The translations under genes and the position numbers were made by a program. Shown piece by piece: positions 23,621 through 34,559 of a DNA stretch of 64,000 bases; position 1 is the stretch's first letter, and each line of letters begins with the position of its first letter. Location: positions 3,286,001 through 3,350,000 of the forward strand of contig JBANDB010000001.1 of assembly GCA_037576215.1 (NCBI GenBank), read 5' to 3'. The notes beneath the pieces are model-generated. The model saw nothing but the letters and a program-made list of their open reading frames with translations, searched no databases and was not told where the DNA came from. Source of the DNA: Armillaria gallica (lineage: Eukaryota; Basidiomycota; Agaricomycetes; Agaricales; Physalacriaceae).

Positions 23621-23701
23621 TACCCCTCTAGCATAGTGGTCAGAGTCCCTGCATGTGATATTATGTTAGCTATGTGGCGTGTGTTCAATTCTCGCTTGGT
23701 G
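23621..23701 (+). repeat. tRNA-like head of a possible SINE
   Basis: A-box-like TAGCATAGTGG at 23629-23639 and B-box-like GTTCAATTC at 23683-23691, 54 bp apart. The T-stem is imperfect and the acceptor ends do not pair, so it is not a tRNA gene. Downstream sequence to about 23900 could be the body, but no end could be defined. Confidence 0.35.
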
Positions 23702-24840
23702 ATTATAATTTTGCCTCTGGAAACTGTCAATTGGTGCCTGAAAAAAAGGTTATCCAAACATTCCACATCGGATCCATCCAATTTTAGCTGCACGATGTCG
23801 GGCTATGACCTGATATGGTTTCAAATATATTTTTCATGTCTAGTTTACTTTTTTCCTGATGCAACCAGTGAGCACAGGTCCAGGAAATTGAGCTGGACCT
23901 CCAACTGGCACTCAAAATGAGCCAGTTGGCCAAAATGGGATGTGGCAGTGTATGACCTAGCAGTGCAAGCCAGTCATATATGGCCCAATAATTGCCCATA
24001 CCAATTAGCATTGAATATGCAATTTGGTCTCAATACTGATTAGCATGGCCAAAGGGCATTTTGTACAACATGGGGTGGGTGGTAAGGAGAAGAATCAGCT
24101 CACCTCGCTCTGAATTCTTCACAAGAATCTTCCTCCTTCATCCAAGCAAATTCTGTCTACTGCCATGGAGCCTAAATTTGAGGATCACAATGGCGGTGGG
24201 TTTGGGAGCCAAGCACCATGCTCGAGGAGTCTCTTGAATGAGCCAGGCGAGGCGATCATAGCAGGTTGAATAACAAATCTAGTGAAAAGAGTGAGCCGGT
24301 AAGAAAAGGGTAAAAAAGCAACATACCTGATACCCATTCAATATCAAACTTCCCATCAATCCCATTCCAATCTCATGCTCTATGTACCTTGCTCTTCCCT
24401 TTGGAAATTTCCCACAGCCATACCATATTCGACTAGCATTGTATCATTGCATATGCGTAAAGGTCATCCTCAAGGACTCATTGTGGATGCGAAAGTTTGT
24501 TATGGTACGAAAGTCTGGGCAAGAGGTAAGTGGGCAAGAGAACTCAACAGTTGGATCAATGTACCACGTCGCCATCACTATCGAGCTCTTCATCAGTCCC
24601 CTTCAAATCCAAGTCTCATCTCGCCACGCCACACGTCATCGTTGATCAATCTCCCTATATCCCACAACATTGCGTTAGTAGGAAGAGAGAGAGAGAAAAA
24701 TGAGTCAAACCCTCCTCACTGATACCTCAATGCGCTAACCAATCCCTCATTGTAGGCGTCGTTTTGAGGGAAGCTTGACTGTAAAACATTGTTAGTATGA
24801 ATAGATAACTGGCCACAACCCACATACCTTGTACTCAGTA

Positions 24841-25391
24841 TCATCTTCCACATGCAAAGTTCAAACTGACAGCTGAACAAATATCAGTCAGTGAGCTCAC
24901 CAGTGAAGACAGATAATTTTGGCTTACCGCACCCACATCAAGTAAACTGTATGTAGATTCAATAGCGTTGCCCAATAAAATTTCAATGAACTGGAAGAAA
25001 TCGGTCATTTGAAAGAAAGACAATGCTTCAAATCCAAATCCTTACCAAATGGAGGTGACAACATCATTGAACAAAACCTAGACGACATCAGAAATGACCA
25101 AAATAAAAGAAAAGAAAAAAGACTCACAGTGAGCTTGTCATGGTGACCGTCAGAGAAAGGACGCATCAATGAATGGATCCCAAAAGGGTAATCAAAGGCA
25201 ATCATGAGATCAAACACATTGAGTTCATACAGAACGCATACAACGGTGAACAGCTCACCACCAACAATTTTGAAGAGTAAGAATATCATACAGACAATGA
25301 GAGGAGAGGAAGAGGAGGGAACTGAGGATGATGAGGATCCTTTCCAAAATTCCTCATACTTATACCCATCTTCCATGGGCCTCGGGTGCAC
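24841..25391 (-). pseudogene. Gene X exons, best preserved copy
   Basis: Minus-strand exons with plausible GT-AG introns of about 50 nt. First a long exon ending FGIHSLMRPFSDGHHDKL (to about 25130), then a short exon VLFNDVVTSIW (about 25050-25080). Next is the exon with EILLGNAIESTYSLLDVG (about 24929-24993, donor GTAAGCC) and then a short piece near 24841-24870. The same exon order and donor positions recur at 30060-30420, 44150-44520, 57330-57680 and 61190-61380 plus 62750-62880. I do not recognise the protein. Conserved splice sites and frame across copies argue for a real ancestral gene. Its 3' end lies next to the kinase in the unit at 53925-56019. Confidence 0.5.
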
Positions 25392-25989
25392 GAATCACAC
25401 ATGGGGGGTTTATCCCCAGTTACCTGACATCAATCTGAACATCAGCTAGAAAAAACTCCACGCTGTTTGGAAACCAGAAGATTTGTTAGATGGTATTTCC
25501 GTAAGATACAGTTTGAAGGTACTGCATCAAAGTTACTGCTACCGTTAGACTTGAAGCAAGTCGAGTTGTAGAGAGATAATTCATTCTTTTTGCATTGTTC
25601 CCTCCATGTCTTGCCTAGCTGAAATGTCCACTGTTCCAACCCTAATATATTTACTGAGGTATGCCACATCTCTACAGGTCAACATTCACATAGTTCAACT
25701 AAATGTAAACTTTTCAAGTCTCATTCGACTGTATTTCATCTTGGATAAAAGTGAAGGAGGTGATCTATTCACAGAACATTTGGGACTGTGGATGGGACCT
25801 TCCAAATAGTTGAGATGACAGGAGCCCAGGCAATGTCCAAGCCGGTTTCAGGGTGGCTTGTGGTTCATGGAGGTGCAGAGGGTGCCGGTATTCTGCCCTA
25901 AAAGGCAAGAGAGATGCTAGAGAGGGACACATTTTTGTGGTGTGTTGAAGGGAGAGAGATAGCTGAGGTTGGATTTTTAGATGTTCCCG

Positions 25990-26130
25990 CTGCAATGGAT
26001 GGGCTGGAGGGCTCATCGTACCAGTCGCTTGATGTCATTAGAGAAGGCACATATAGTGTTGTATGCTTGGCCATCCATCTCCCAACACTCTGCCTGCCCT
26101 CACTGCACAACTTGACCAAAGTCTAATCCA
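25990..26130 (+). pseudogene. MAP-kinase N-lobe scrap, internally deleted
   Basis: SYQSLDVIREGTYSVVCLAIHLPTL then CLPSLHNLTKV: the kinase glycine-rich region joined to the hinge region, with the segment carrying the catalytic lysine missing. Plus strand, opposite to the full kinase remnants. The scrap at 58945-59120 shares the deletion. The one at 41440-41690 does not. Confidence 0.7.
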
Positions 26131-26846
26131 GGGCAGTGTCACTCCATACAAGTGTGCTCAGCAACCACGTTGCTCACCTCTGACCATCCCACAGCCGCAA
26201 GACATCCATCCATCAACATAACCCTCCTGTCCATCTATTAATAGCATGCTCTGGGCAACATCTCTCCCTACATGCCCACCTTGGGCTTCCCTCCATATAC
26301 ACGCCTGAGTTGTCTGCATGCTGCCTCTCCCTGCATGTTGACTGTAAACAACCAGTCATTTGTCCATCTGCATTTCACACTGCTATAAAATTGTTAGCTT
26401 GTATTAGTAGAATTTATCACAATACACACAGTGATAGATCAAGTCCATTGCCTTGACAGTGACCAAGAAACACATGTTACATCAGTATCATTGGCCTTTA
26501 AAACTAATTACCACCGCCATTAAGATCCCAGTCAACTCAGCTTACCATGCTCTCATCTCTATCACATATGTCCATCTCCTTCCGCACACTCCTAGCTTCC
26601 CACCCATACTCGAACTTTCTTGAGGTGAGGAAGAATTACCTTTGTTCATGCCTGCTGTCAAACTAAACACCTTGCTTGGCACGCCATTGGGAAGATGAGA
26701 GGGAAGAAAAGGTCATCTAGAAACAAAAATCAATCATTCATACATTGATGACAGAGAAACACACGTGCTATTGAAATCCCACGACCATCCTCCACCCAGA
26801 TCACCAGATGATGCTCGCTGTGGGGCTTCAACTTCAGAAAATGCGG

Positions 26847-28538
26847 TGACGAGGCTGGTGATGGGCACCCGTGAAACTGAGCACGGCCTAGTGTGAACAC
26901 ACACCAAACTCAACTCAACCCCACTAAACACACACACACACAATCTCCTTAAGTGCGGAGGGGAGCAAGGATTTTAATTCTTCTTGCATACTGACAGTAT
27001 CCCAACTTCTCTCAGTGAGCTCGCTAGAACGATATGCACAATAACGTAGTATCTTCAAGCTAGTCTCAAATTCTCTAGCTCTTCGGAGCTTTTTACAAGA
27101 GAGCACGGTGAACCACGCAACCCTCGAGGCAAACTATATTTCAATAGCCGGAACACACGGACACGCAGATCCGCAAATTGACCAAGTTCGGTCAGTGAGC
27201 TCGCTAAGTACGACACGCCGCTAGACCTAGTCTGCGCGCGATGCCGCCTTTCTCTTAGGGGCTAAACCTGACTCCCAAACTCGTCACGATGGAGGCCCTC
27301 AGCACTCCCACTCAAGTCTTAATTACTTTCAGAACCGTCCCTGCAAGTCCTCACACACAGTGCGCTCGCCCTAACAACGGTGTTGCGAGGTCCAACTGCG
27401 CACACCTGTCACACCTCGTGTAACTGCTAGAACAGCTCAAGCTGGCTGATTCCCTTGCAACTACTTCTAGACCTACACAGAGGCCGACACAACACAAGTT
27501 CTCCTTTTACACTGAACCAGAAAAGGAACAGAGCTTTTCTCTCAGATTTATCTCAGCAAACTCTCAAGATGGGCACAGCGTCACTGTCCCGAATCTCTTT
27601 CTTATCTCAAGTAAACCAAAGTTTTATCCAAAATGTTTCTCTTGTTCTATTTCTCTGTGAGCTCGCTAAACTTGCATTCTAGCTGAGGCTCGAAGCTACT
27701 AACTCTTACATGTCGCAACAAGTCCAGATCCAAACTGAAACTTTATTACTGTACGTGGGGGGTAGGTATCTTGCTTTACTATGTGAAATTCTACCTACTT
27801 ATACTATGGGGAATTGATTATTACAAACGGTCTTTTAGTAATTTACTTCCTTTGTCGGCCAATACTTCTTCGTCCGAACGGGTGCAACGCTCTTGGCAGA
27901 GCGCCGCTTGGGCCTCCTTTTAGTATCCTCAAAGGGCTAAGCGATGTCGATGTTGTTCGCCCTAGCAGCAGAGTAGCTCACTGACTTGTACTCAATGGCT
28001 GCTTAATCCTTGATCACCGATCACCCCTCATATTCAGCTTTTGGTTCTGCTCCGAAGGTGACAGCTTCATATTCTAGACTCGGTAACCAAGGAATGCTTC
28101 GGATTTCGAGTCCGCTCGCTACTTCCATCGGCCAAAGCCTGTTTCTAGGCCATGCCCAGGGTTCTCTTGATTACCCCGCACATGATATTGTTTTTCTGGA
28201 TCTCCAGGGACCACGCGTCATTATCTAAATTAGCCTTGGCCCGCATACAAGCGCATCCCACTCCAGCTGAGTCCTCTATTGCAAACGGTTGGGTTGACAA
28301 TCTAGCTCGCCCTTTGGCCTTGTTGCCGTGCATGCCCATAAGGTACAGTGCAACGACGAAGTCCTTATGTTTTAATTCCGTTGCTTCCTTTTTCTGTTAT
28401 AGAGCTCTCTACCTTGGTGACCTTGCTTCTTCGCGTGCTACTTGCACTGTCAGCCCGCTCACGGTGCCTCTGCATTGCTAAAGTGTAAGGTATGACATTT
28501 TGCAAAATTACACCCTTAGGCATGCTGCGGGCGTGACA
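26847..28538 (-). repeat. LTR-like element, family C copy 1
   Basis: 1692 bp inserted in tandem unit 1. Flanks GCGG (26843-26846) and GCAG (28539-28542) are a 4-bp duplication differing by one CpG-to-CpA change. The minus strand starts TGTCACGCCCGCAGCATGCC and ends CAGCCTCGTCA. It carries three near-palindromes of the type CAGTGAGCTCGCTA (about 26995, 27192, 27655). Several short ORFs have no conserved meaning. Confidence 0.75.
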
Positions 28539-28542
28539 GCAG

Positions 28543-30430
28543 ACTTGAACTATGGCAGATCTTGCAAGCCATGGCGATGACAAAATCTAAGAGAAATCAG
28601 CTAAATCACGAGCGGGAAGCCAAATGAGACATGTACCAAGACAGACAAGAAATGTTAGAGCCCACCCTGTCCACTGCGCCAGACCTTCTCTATCCAATGT
28701 GTCTGCCAACTTGCTGACCCCGATATTTCGCCCATCATTGTCAAGGAATCTGCAGGATCATTGGTGTGATCATTGAGAATAGCACCTCGTGTACTGTACA
28801 TCCAATAGTTGTGTATCCTTTGAATCCAAACCCAATCTGAAGTGAAGGAGACGGCATCATATTCTCCGACTTGAGCTTGTGTTCTGTCAACCGAGAAAGG
28901 TGTTACCCATTGAAATGGGGTGGATCTGAGCGATGCATGAGATGATAGGGAGAAGTGATGTCCACAATCGATGTACCTGGCATAATCGAAACACCCTGTT
29001 GTGCCATTGCCCTATCTAGCCCTTGCTCCCTCCCTTCACCAATGCATGTCTGCACCATCATCGTGGTGCCTGCATCCTTCAGTCAAGAACAGTGCATCAG
29101 AAGAGAAAGAGGGAATCGAGCGAGGTCATGTATATTCTTGAAGGTCAGTTTCTCTGTCTTGATATCTGTGACCTCATCTGAATCTGAACAAAGATAGGTC
29201 ATGAAGCTCAGTAGTGATAAGGAGAGGAATCAGCTTACCTCACTCTGAGTTCCTCACCAAGAACCTCCCTCCTCCATCCAAGCAAATCCCCTCCACTGCC
29301 TAACTCTGAAGATTGTGATGGTGGTGGATTCGGAGTTAAGCACCATGTTCAGGAGGTCTCTTGAATGGCAGGCAAGGCAATCATGGCAGGTTGAGTAACA
29401 AATCTAGCGATAAGAGTGAGCTAGTAAGAAAATACTAAAATGCCAACATACATACTTGATACCCATTCGGCATCAAACTTCCACTCAGTTCTATTCCAAT
29501 CCTGGGCTCAAAGCACTTCGCTGGCAGTATGCTAACTTGACACTTGTCCCATCGAAATTCCCCATCGTGGTACCATATCTAACAGGTGTCGTATACTTGT
29601 GTGTGTGTGAAGGCCATGGTCAAAGACCATTGGTGCAGGCAAAAGCCTGTCTCAGGGCTAAAATTTAGGCACAAAGTAAGCCAGCAGGAAACATTAAATG
29701 GTCTAATGAACATACCTCATCGCCGTCGCTGTCAATACCCCAACATCGAGCAGCCAGTCCTCATTGAATCTAAACCCTATCCTGCTTGATGTCGTTGTTG
29801 TGGTCATCTTTGGAGAAACTCCCTATAGCCAACAACAATGTGTTAGTAAAATGAAAAAAGACAGAGAGAAAACCAAGCCAAACCCACCTTATTTGATACC
29901 CCCAGCCTTTCCAATGTGCTACTTAATCCCTTCATTGCAGGCTTCGTTTGGATGGAAGCTTAACTCTAAAACATTATTAGCATGAATAGGTAAGTGGCTG
30001 CAACCCACATACCATGTACTCTACACAATCGTCCGCATACAACCTGAGGGCTAAACCAATATTGGTCAGCAAGTTCACCAATGAAGACAGAAAAAATTAG
30101 CTTACCATGCCCACATCAAGTAAATTATACATAGGTCCAATAGCATCCACCCACTAAAGGCTTGATGACTGGAATAAAAGGATCAGTAAAATCACACTCT
30201 CAAATCCAAACCAACCCATACTAAACTGAGGTGGCGATATCAACATTGAAAAAACACTAGACGACATCAGAAAAGATCACAATGAGACGAAAGAAAAAAG
30301 ACCCACAGTGAGCTTGTCATGGTGATGGTCAGAGAAAGGAAGCATCAACAAATGAATCCCAATAGGGCAGGCAATCATGAGATCAAATACATCGAATTCA
30401 AGCAGAACATGTACAACAGTGAGGAGCTAG
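28543..30430 (-). repeat. Tandem unit 1, second part
   Basis: Resumes the unit after the insertion (ACTTGAACTATGGCAGATC matches 42390 and 59800). It runs through gene X blocks (LDEGGRFLVRNSE exon near 29240-29300, SSRIGFRFNEDWLLDVGV exon near 29700-29800, the kept splice blocks at 30060 and 30300) and is lost at about 30430. Confidence 0.7.
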
Positions 30431-30997
30431 TAGGAAGTAGTTGTACACAAGGTAAGTGAATTGAATATTCATAATTTGGATGTGCTCCAGTAGCACAGAA
30501 GAACTCAAGCGAGTTTTTCTGTACCTCTGGAAGGCATTCAAATTATGATAAGGGGCAAAATGAAATAATATAGACGAAATACCGTGGGCCAGTTGGTAAG
30601 GGAATAAATGTTGGTGATTTGAATGGGTTATTGGGCAGAGAATTTCGAGTCTTGATTGAATGAATTACAAGCCAAAAAGGGATCTGGAAGGGTATATAAG
30701 CTTCAGAAACTGACTGATGGTTTGTTCCCCTTTTTTACCTTCATGCTATCACTATGCCTGTGATCTACACCATCCATAGCTTGCAAACGACGCATCTGAG
30801 GTCATGTTTCACTCATATTTTGGCCTTGTTCTTTGAGCACATCACCTCAATGTTGAGTTAGACTTGGTAGGAGATGAATTCCCAAAAAGAAATATTTGGC
30901 ATCAACATGCTGTTTGGCAGGTGCATTCTTCTTCTTGTTCTTCCAAAAGAACGTCCTGCCATGCCATGCCCCTCTCTCTATTCCCTTCCTACCTCAT
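30431..30997. other. Unassigned stretch
   Basis: No match to the tandem unit. A TATA-like TATATAAG at 30693 precedes a pyrimidine-rich stretch and an ATG at 30752 that opens only a short frame (MPVIYTIHSLQTTHLRS). It could be a promoter remnant, but nothing more can be supported. Confidence 0.3.
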
Positions 30998-31604
30998 CCG
31001 GTGTCATGCCCACAGCGTGTCTAAGGGTGTAATTTTGCAAAATTCACATACCTTACATGTTAGCAAAGCAGAAGCATAGAGAGCAGACTAACAGTGCAAA
31101 TGGCACATGAGGAAGCAAGGTCACCAAGGTTGAGAGCTCTATGATAGAAACAGAAGCAACAGAATTAAAACATAAGGACTTTGTTGTTGCACTGTACCTT
31201 ATGGGCATGCACGACAATAGGGCCAAAGAGCGAGCTCACTTGTGCAAAACATCCGTCTGCAGTAGAAAATTCAACTTTCAGTGGGATGCGCTTGTACGCA
31301 GGCTGGGACTAATTTAGATAACTGCACGTCAATAATCTATGACATGTAGTCCCTGGAGATCTGGAGAAAAGATATCACACATGGGGGTAATCAAAAGAAC
31401 CCCAGGCATGGCCTAGAAACAGACTTCAGCCGATGGGAATAGTGAGCAGGCTCGAAATCTGAAGCATTCCTTGGTTACCGAGTCTAGAATATGACGCTGT
31501 CACCTTCGGAGCAGAACCAAAAGCTGAATATGAGGTGTGATCGGTGATTGAGGATTAAGCAGCCATTGAGTACAAGTCAGCGAGCTACTCTGCTGCTAGG
31601 GCGA

Positions 31605-33439
31605 TGAAGAGACTCTGTGTGCGCAGGCTAGAAATGCAACAGCATTGAAGACACTGATCACACCCACACCCAACACTACACACACAAACCCTCAAAGTTC
31701 TTGGGGGGATATTATGCGATAGAAGCAGATTGAAGCAATACAACTAAACTCTCAGAATATACGATACACACGTATAGCAATAGCGCTCGTAGGGTATCTA
31801 GATCTCTCTAAGTCCAAAGGCTTTTATAACAAGAGGGGCGACCAATGTCGCCGGGCCTCAAGGCAAGGTGTACTACAATACATGATATGTCGCCACACAC
31901 CCACAAAACCCTCAATAAGTCTCACACGACACACACAGGTGACCACAAAGAACTTAAACACACCCTAAACACAACTCAAAGCTTGCGCTCTAAGCAGAAA
32001 CCCTTCACAAAAACATCCACTCAAGCCACAGGATTTGAACCCATGCGCTCAAGCTTCCAAACCGATCGTAGACCCACAGGGTTTGAACCTGTGCCGATCC
32101 AGAGAAACAATAACCAAATAAACCCCGTCCGACAAGCCAAAGGGTTTGAACCTCTGCCGCTTGCGGAAATGAGAACCCTCAAGCGCACACTAATCAGACC
32201 ACAGGGTTTGAACCTGTGCCACCTGTAGCACCGTGCATTAAAAGAAGGCCTCGGTATGAACACTAACCAGACCAAAGGGTTTGAACCTCTGCCACCTGTA
32301 GTATCTCGTACCCAAGAAACACCGTCCGACAAGCCAAAGGGTTTGAACCTCTGCCACTTGTGGAATGGTATACCCAACTAAGCACATGCTAATCAGACCA
32401 AAGGGTTTGAACCTCTGCCGCCTGTAGCACTGCGCGTCACAAGAAACCCTCAAAACTCAAGAGCGCGTCTGCACTGACACAATATCTCTTATTCTCAGGG
32501 TGGAGCGCAGTCAACCAATCACTCAAACCGTACACAAGTCCCCTGCTAAGCTTTCTATGCCTCGCGCGCTACTCAAGTCACTCAAATGTTCTCAATAAAA
32601 GGTATATTCTCTTGCTCAAAGCTACAAACTAAACCTGAAGCTAGAGCGCTAAGCTGAGGGCTTTCACGCTCCAACAAGGGGGGTCCGAAACTTGTACACT
32701 ATTACTATACTACGGTATTTATACTATGCGCTCTACATATTAATACAACCTTAAATAGTAACTCTTGACTGGCGGAACTTCCTTTCCTGGGTCCCGCGCA
32801 TGTCGCCATAATCACGCCATTGCTTGGCGCTTACTCAGTGCTCCAGCTTGGGGCCAGATCCTGGTCTCTCAGCTGCATGACATCGGTTAGCCGCGCTATA
32901 CACACATACTGACGTTGCCTAGTATCTCCTCGGAGTTGTGGCCTAGAGCGCAACTCGTCTTTATGGTAATAATATTTTCTAGTGATTTCCATGGTCTTCT
33001 AGGACCACTGGCTTTCAGTCTAGGCCTTGTGCACATCGGCCGAAGTCAGAGACATCGGTCTTACTTCAATTCTACACGTTCTGAGATCTAGAGCACTAGC
33101 CCCTGGCATGGCAGTGCCTTGTGCATCATAGATCAAGGTTGTGCGAAGTATCAATTATCTCCTGAGCTTTGCTGGTTCTATTCTTAGTGCATGTCTTCTA
33201 TGCATCATCAGCATATTCAGTGTCAAGTGCTGGGGCTTTAGACTTAGCATGACCCTTCTGGTATCACTCTACAGTTAAGCCATGCACTCCACCGAACATC
33301 ACTCAAGGTATTGCATTGCCTGCACTTAGGACATTGCGCTCTAAGGTATATCTCATTTCCTTGGTATCTAGCTTTTATAAAATGTATGTATTGATACATT
33401 TCGTGAAATTACACATGTGAATGCTTTTCAAGCATGTCA
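31605..33439 (-). repeat. LTR-like element, family B copy 1, nested in family C
   Basis: 1835 bp between perfect 4-bp duplications GCGA (31601-31604 and 33440-33443). The empty site is seen in family C copy 1 (AGGGCGAACAACAT). The minus strand starts TGACATGCTTGAAAAGCATT, a terminal hairpin, has TATA TAGTATAAATAC at 32714-32725 and ends GAGTCTCTTCA. No coding potential. The T-arm-like hairpin array lies 300-690 nt downstream of the TATA box. Confidence 0.8.
32026..32417 (-). other. Array of seven T-arm-like hairpins (Pol III B-box motif)
   Basis: Minus-strand starts near 32044, 32093, 32156, 32218, 32291, 32353 and 32417, spaced 49-73 nt. Each is a 6-bp stem with 7-nt loop TTCAAAC or TTCAAAT. 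Stem versions CAGAGG/CCTTTG, CACAGG/CCTGTG and CATGGG/CCTGTG all remain paired when G-T is allowed. GGTTCAAACCC fits the tRNA B-box. No A-box or acceptor stem goes with them. Confidence 0.6.
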
Positions 33440-34559
33440 GCGAATGACATTGACATCACTTAGCCCTTTGAGGATACTAAAAGGAGGCCCAAGTGGCGCT
33501 CTGCCAAGAGTGTTGCGCCAGTTTGGACGAAGAATTATCAGCTGACAAAGGAATTAAATTACTAAAAGACCATTTGTAATAATCAATTTCCCGTAGTATA
33601 AGTAGGTAGAATTTCACGTAGTAAACCAAGATACCTACCCCCCACATACAGTAATAAAGTTTCAGTTTGGATCTGGACTTGTTGTGATGCATAAGAGTTA
33701 GTAGCTTTGAGCCTCATCTAGAACGCAAGTTTAGCGAGCTCACAGGGAAATAGAACAAGAGAAACATTTTGGATAAAAACTTTGGTTTACTTGAGATAAG
33801 AAAGAGATTTGGCAGCAGTGATGCTGCACCCATCTTGAGAGTTGCTGAGATAAATATGAGAGAAAAGCTCTGTTCCTTTTTCTGGTTCAGTGTAAAAAGA
33901 GAACTTGTGTTGTGTCGGCCTCTGTGTAGGTCTTGAGTAGTTGCAAGGGAATCAGCCAGATTGAGCTGTTCTAGCAGTTGCATGAAGTGTGACAGGTGTG
34001 CACAGTTGGACCTCGTGGCACCGTTGTTAGGGTGAGCACACTGTGTGTGAGGACTTGCAGGGACAGTTTTTGAGAGTATTTTGTGACTTGATTGGGAGTG
34101 CTGAGGGCTTCTAATCATGACAAGTTTGGGAGTCAGGTTTAGCAACTAAGAGGAAGATGGTGGCATGCGCAGATTAGGTCTAGCAGCGGGTCGTACTTAG
34201 CGAGCTCACTGACTAAACTTGGTCAACTTGTGGATCTGCATATCCATGTGTTCCGGCTATTGAAATATTTTTGCCTCGAGGGTTGCATGGGTCACCATGC
34301 TCTCTTGTAAAAAGCTCTGAAGAAATCGAGAATTTGAGAATGGCTTGAGAAAAATACATTGTTACATGCATCATCCTAGCAAGTTCGCTGAGATAAATTA
34401 AGATATTGTCGGCGTGCAATTGGAATTAAAATCCCTTGCTCCCCTCCGCACTTAAGGAGATTGTGTGTGTGTGTTTTGTGGGGTTGAGCATGTGTGTTAG
34501 TGTGTTCACACTAGGCCATGCTCAGTTTCATGGGTGCCTATCACCAGCCTCATCACCAG

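Larger units (their letters stand above)
10279..24085 (-). mobile_element. Inverted second copy of the TIR element, enlarged by nested insertions
   Basis: The tandem-unit sequence stops at about 10278 (CCCAGTGGTGG) and continues at about 24086 (TAAGGAGAAGAATCAGC). Other units have these two pieces joined. The inserted ends form a diverged inverted repeat of roughly 130 bp: left CCATGCTGATTAGC and ATCAATGCTAAT at about 10309-10357, right the complement of CCATGCTAATCAG and TTCAATGCTAAT at about 24012-24055. Removing the Ty3/gypsy element (11288-20485) and the LTR-like element (21553-23147) leaves about 3 kb, close to the 3.2 kb of the 5861-9063 copy, and shared blocks are colinear in reverse. 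I could not fix the exact ends or a clean target duplication. Confidence 0.55.
24086..26842 (-). repeat. Tandem unit 1, first part (gene X exons, kinase scrap)
   Basis: Continues the unit broken at 10278. In order it shares blocks with the units at 41400-46060, 47640-51250, 53925-59830 and 59830-64000: ICLDEGGRF-type exon (24100-24180), RFVIQPAMIA exon (24240-24290), FIEILLGNAIESTYSLLDVG exon (24930-24995), FDLMIAFDYPFGIHSLMRPFSDGHHDKL region (25120-25225), a 3'-spliced block near 25450, the kinase scrap (25990-26130) and trailing blocks to 26842. It lacks about 1 kb present between 44900 and 45880, as does the unit near 58600. It ends at a 1.7 kb insertion (26847-28538). Confidence 0.7.
31002..34555 (+). 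repeat. LTR-like element, family C copy 2, interrupted
   Basis: Starts TGTCATGCCCACAGCGTG, ends CAGCCTCATCA, flanked by CCGG (30998-31001) and CCAG (34556-34559), again one CpG change apart. Without the nested family B element (31605-33439 and its duplication) it is about 1.7 kb. TATA-like AGTATAAGTAG at about 33596. It is inverted relative to copy 1, so the two are independent insertions and not the two ends of one element. Confidence 0.75.

Noticed and set aside
24086..26842. An active MAP-kinase signalling cluster
   Set aside because: Every kinase copy in the window lacks essential residues or is truncated.
31845..32377. ORFs on both strands across 31845-32377
   Set aside because: They are produced by the repeated hairpin unit (repeats of GFEP or RFKP peptides), not by protein constraint.
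32026..32417. CRISPR-like array
   Set aside because: Spacing is uneven, the repeat is a covarying hairpin of 19 nt, there are no unique spacers or cas genes, and the genome is eukaryotic.
26847..34555. The two inverted family C copies as terminal inverted repeats of one 7.7 kb transposon
   Set aside because: Each copy has its own 4-bp duplication, and the sequence between them (28543-30430) is ordinary tandem unit.
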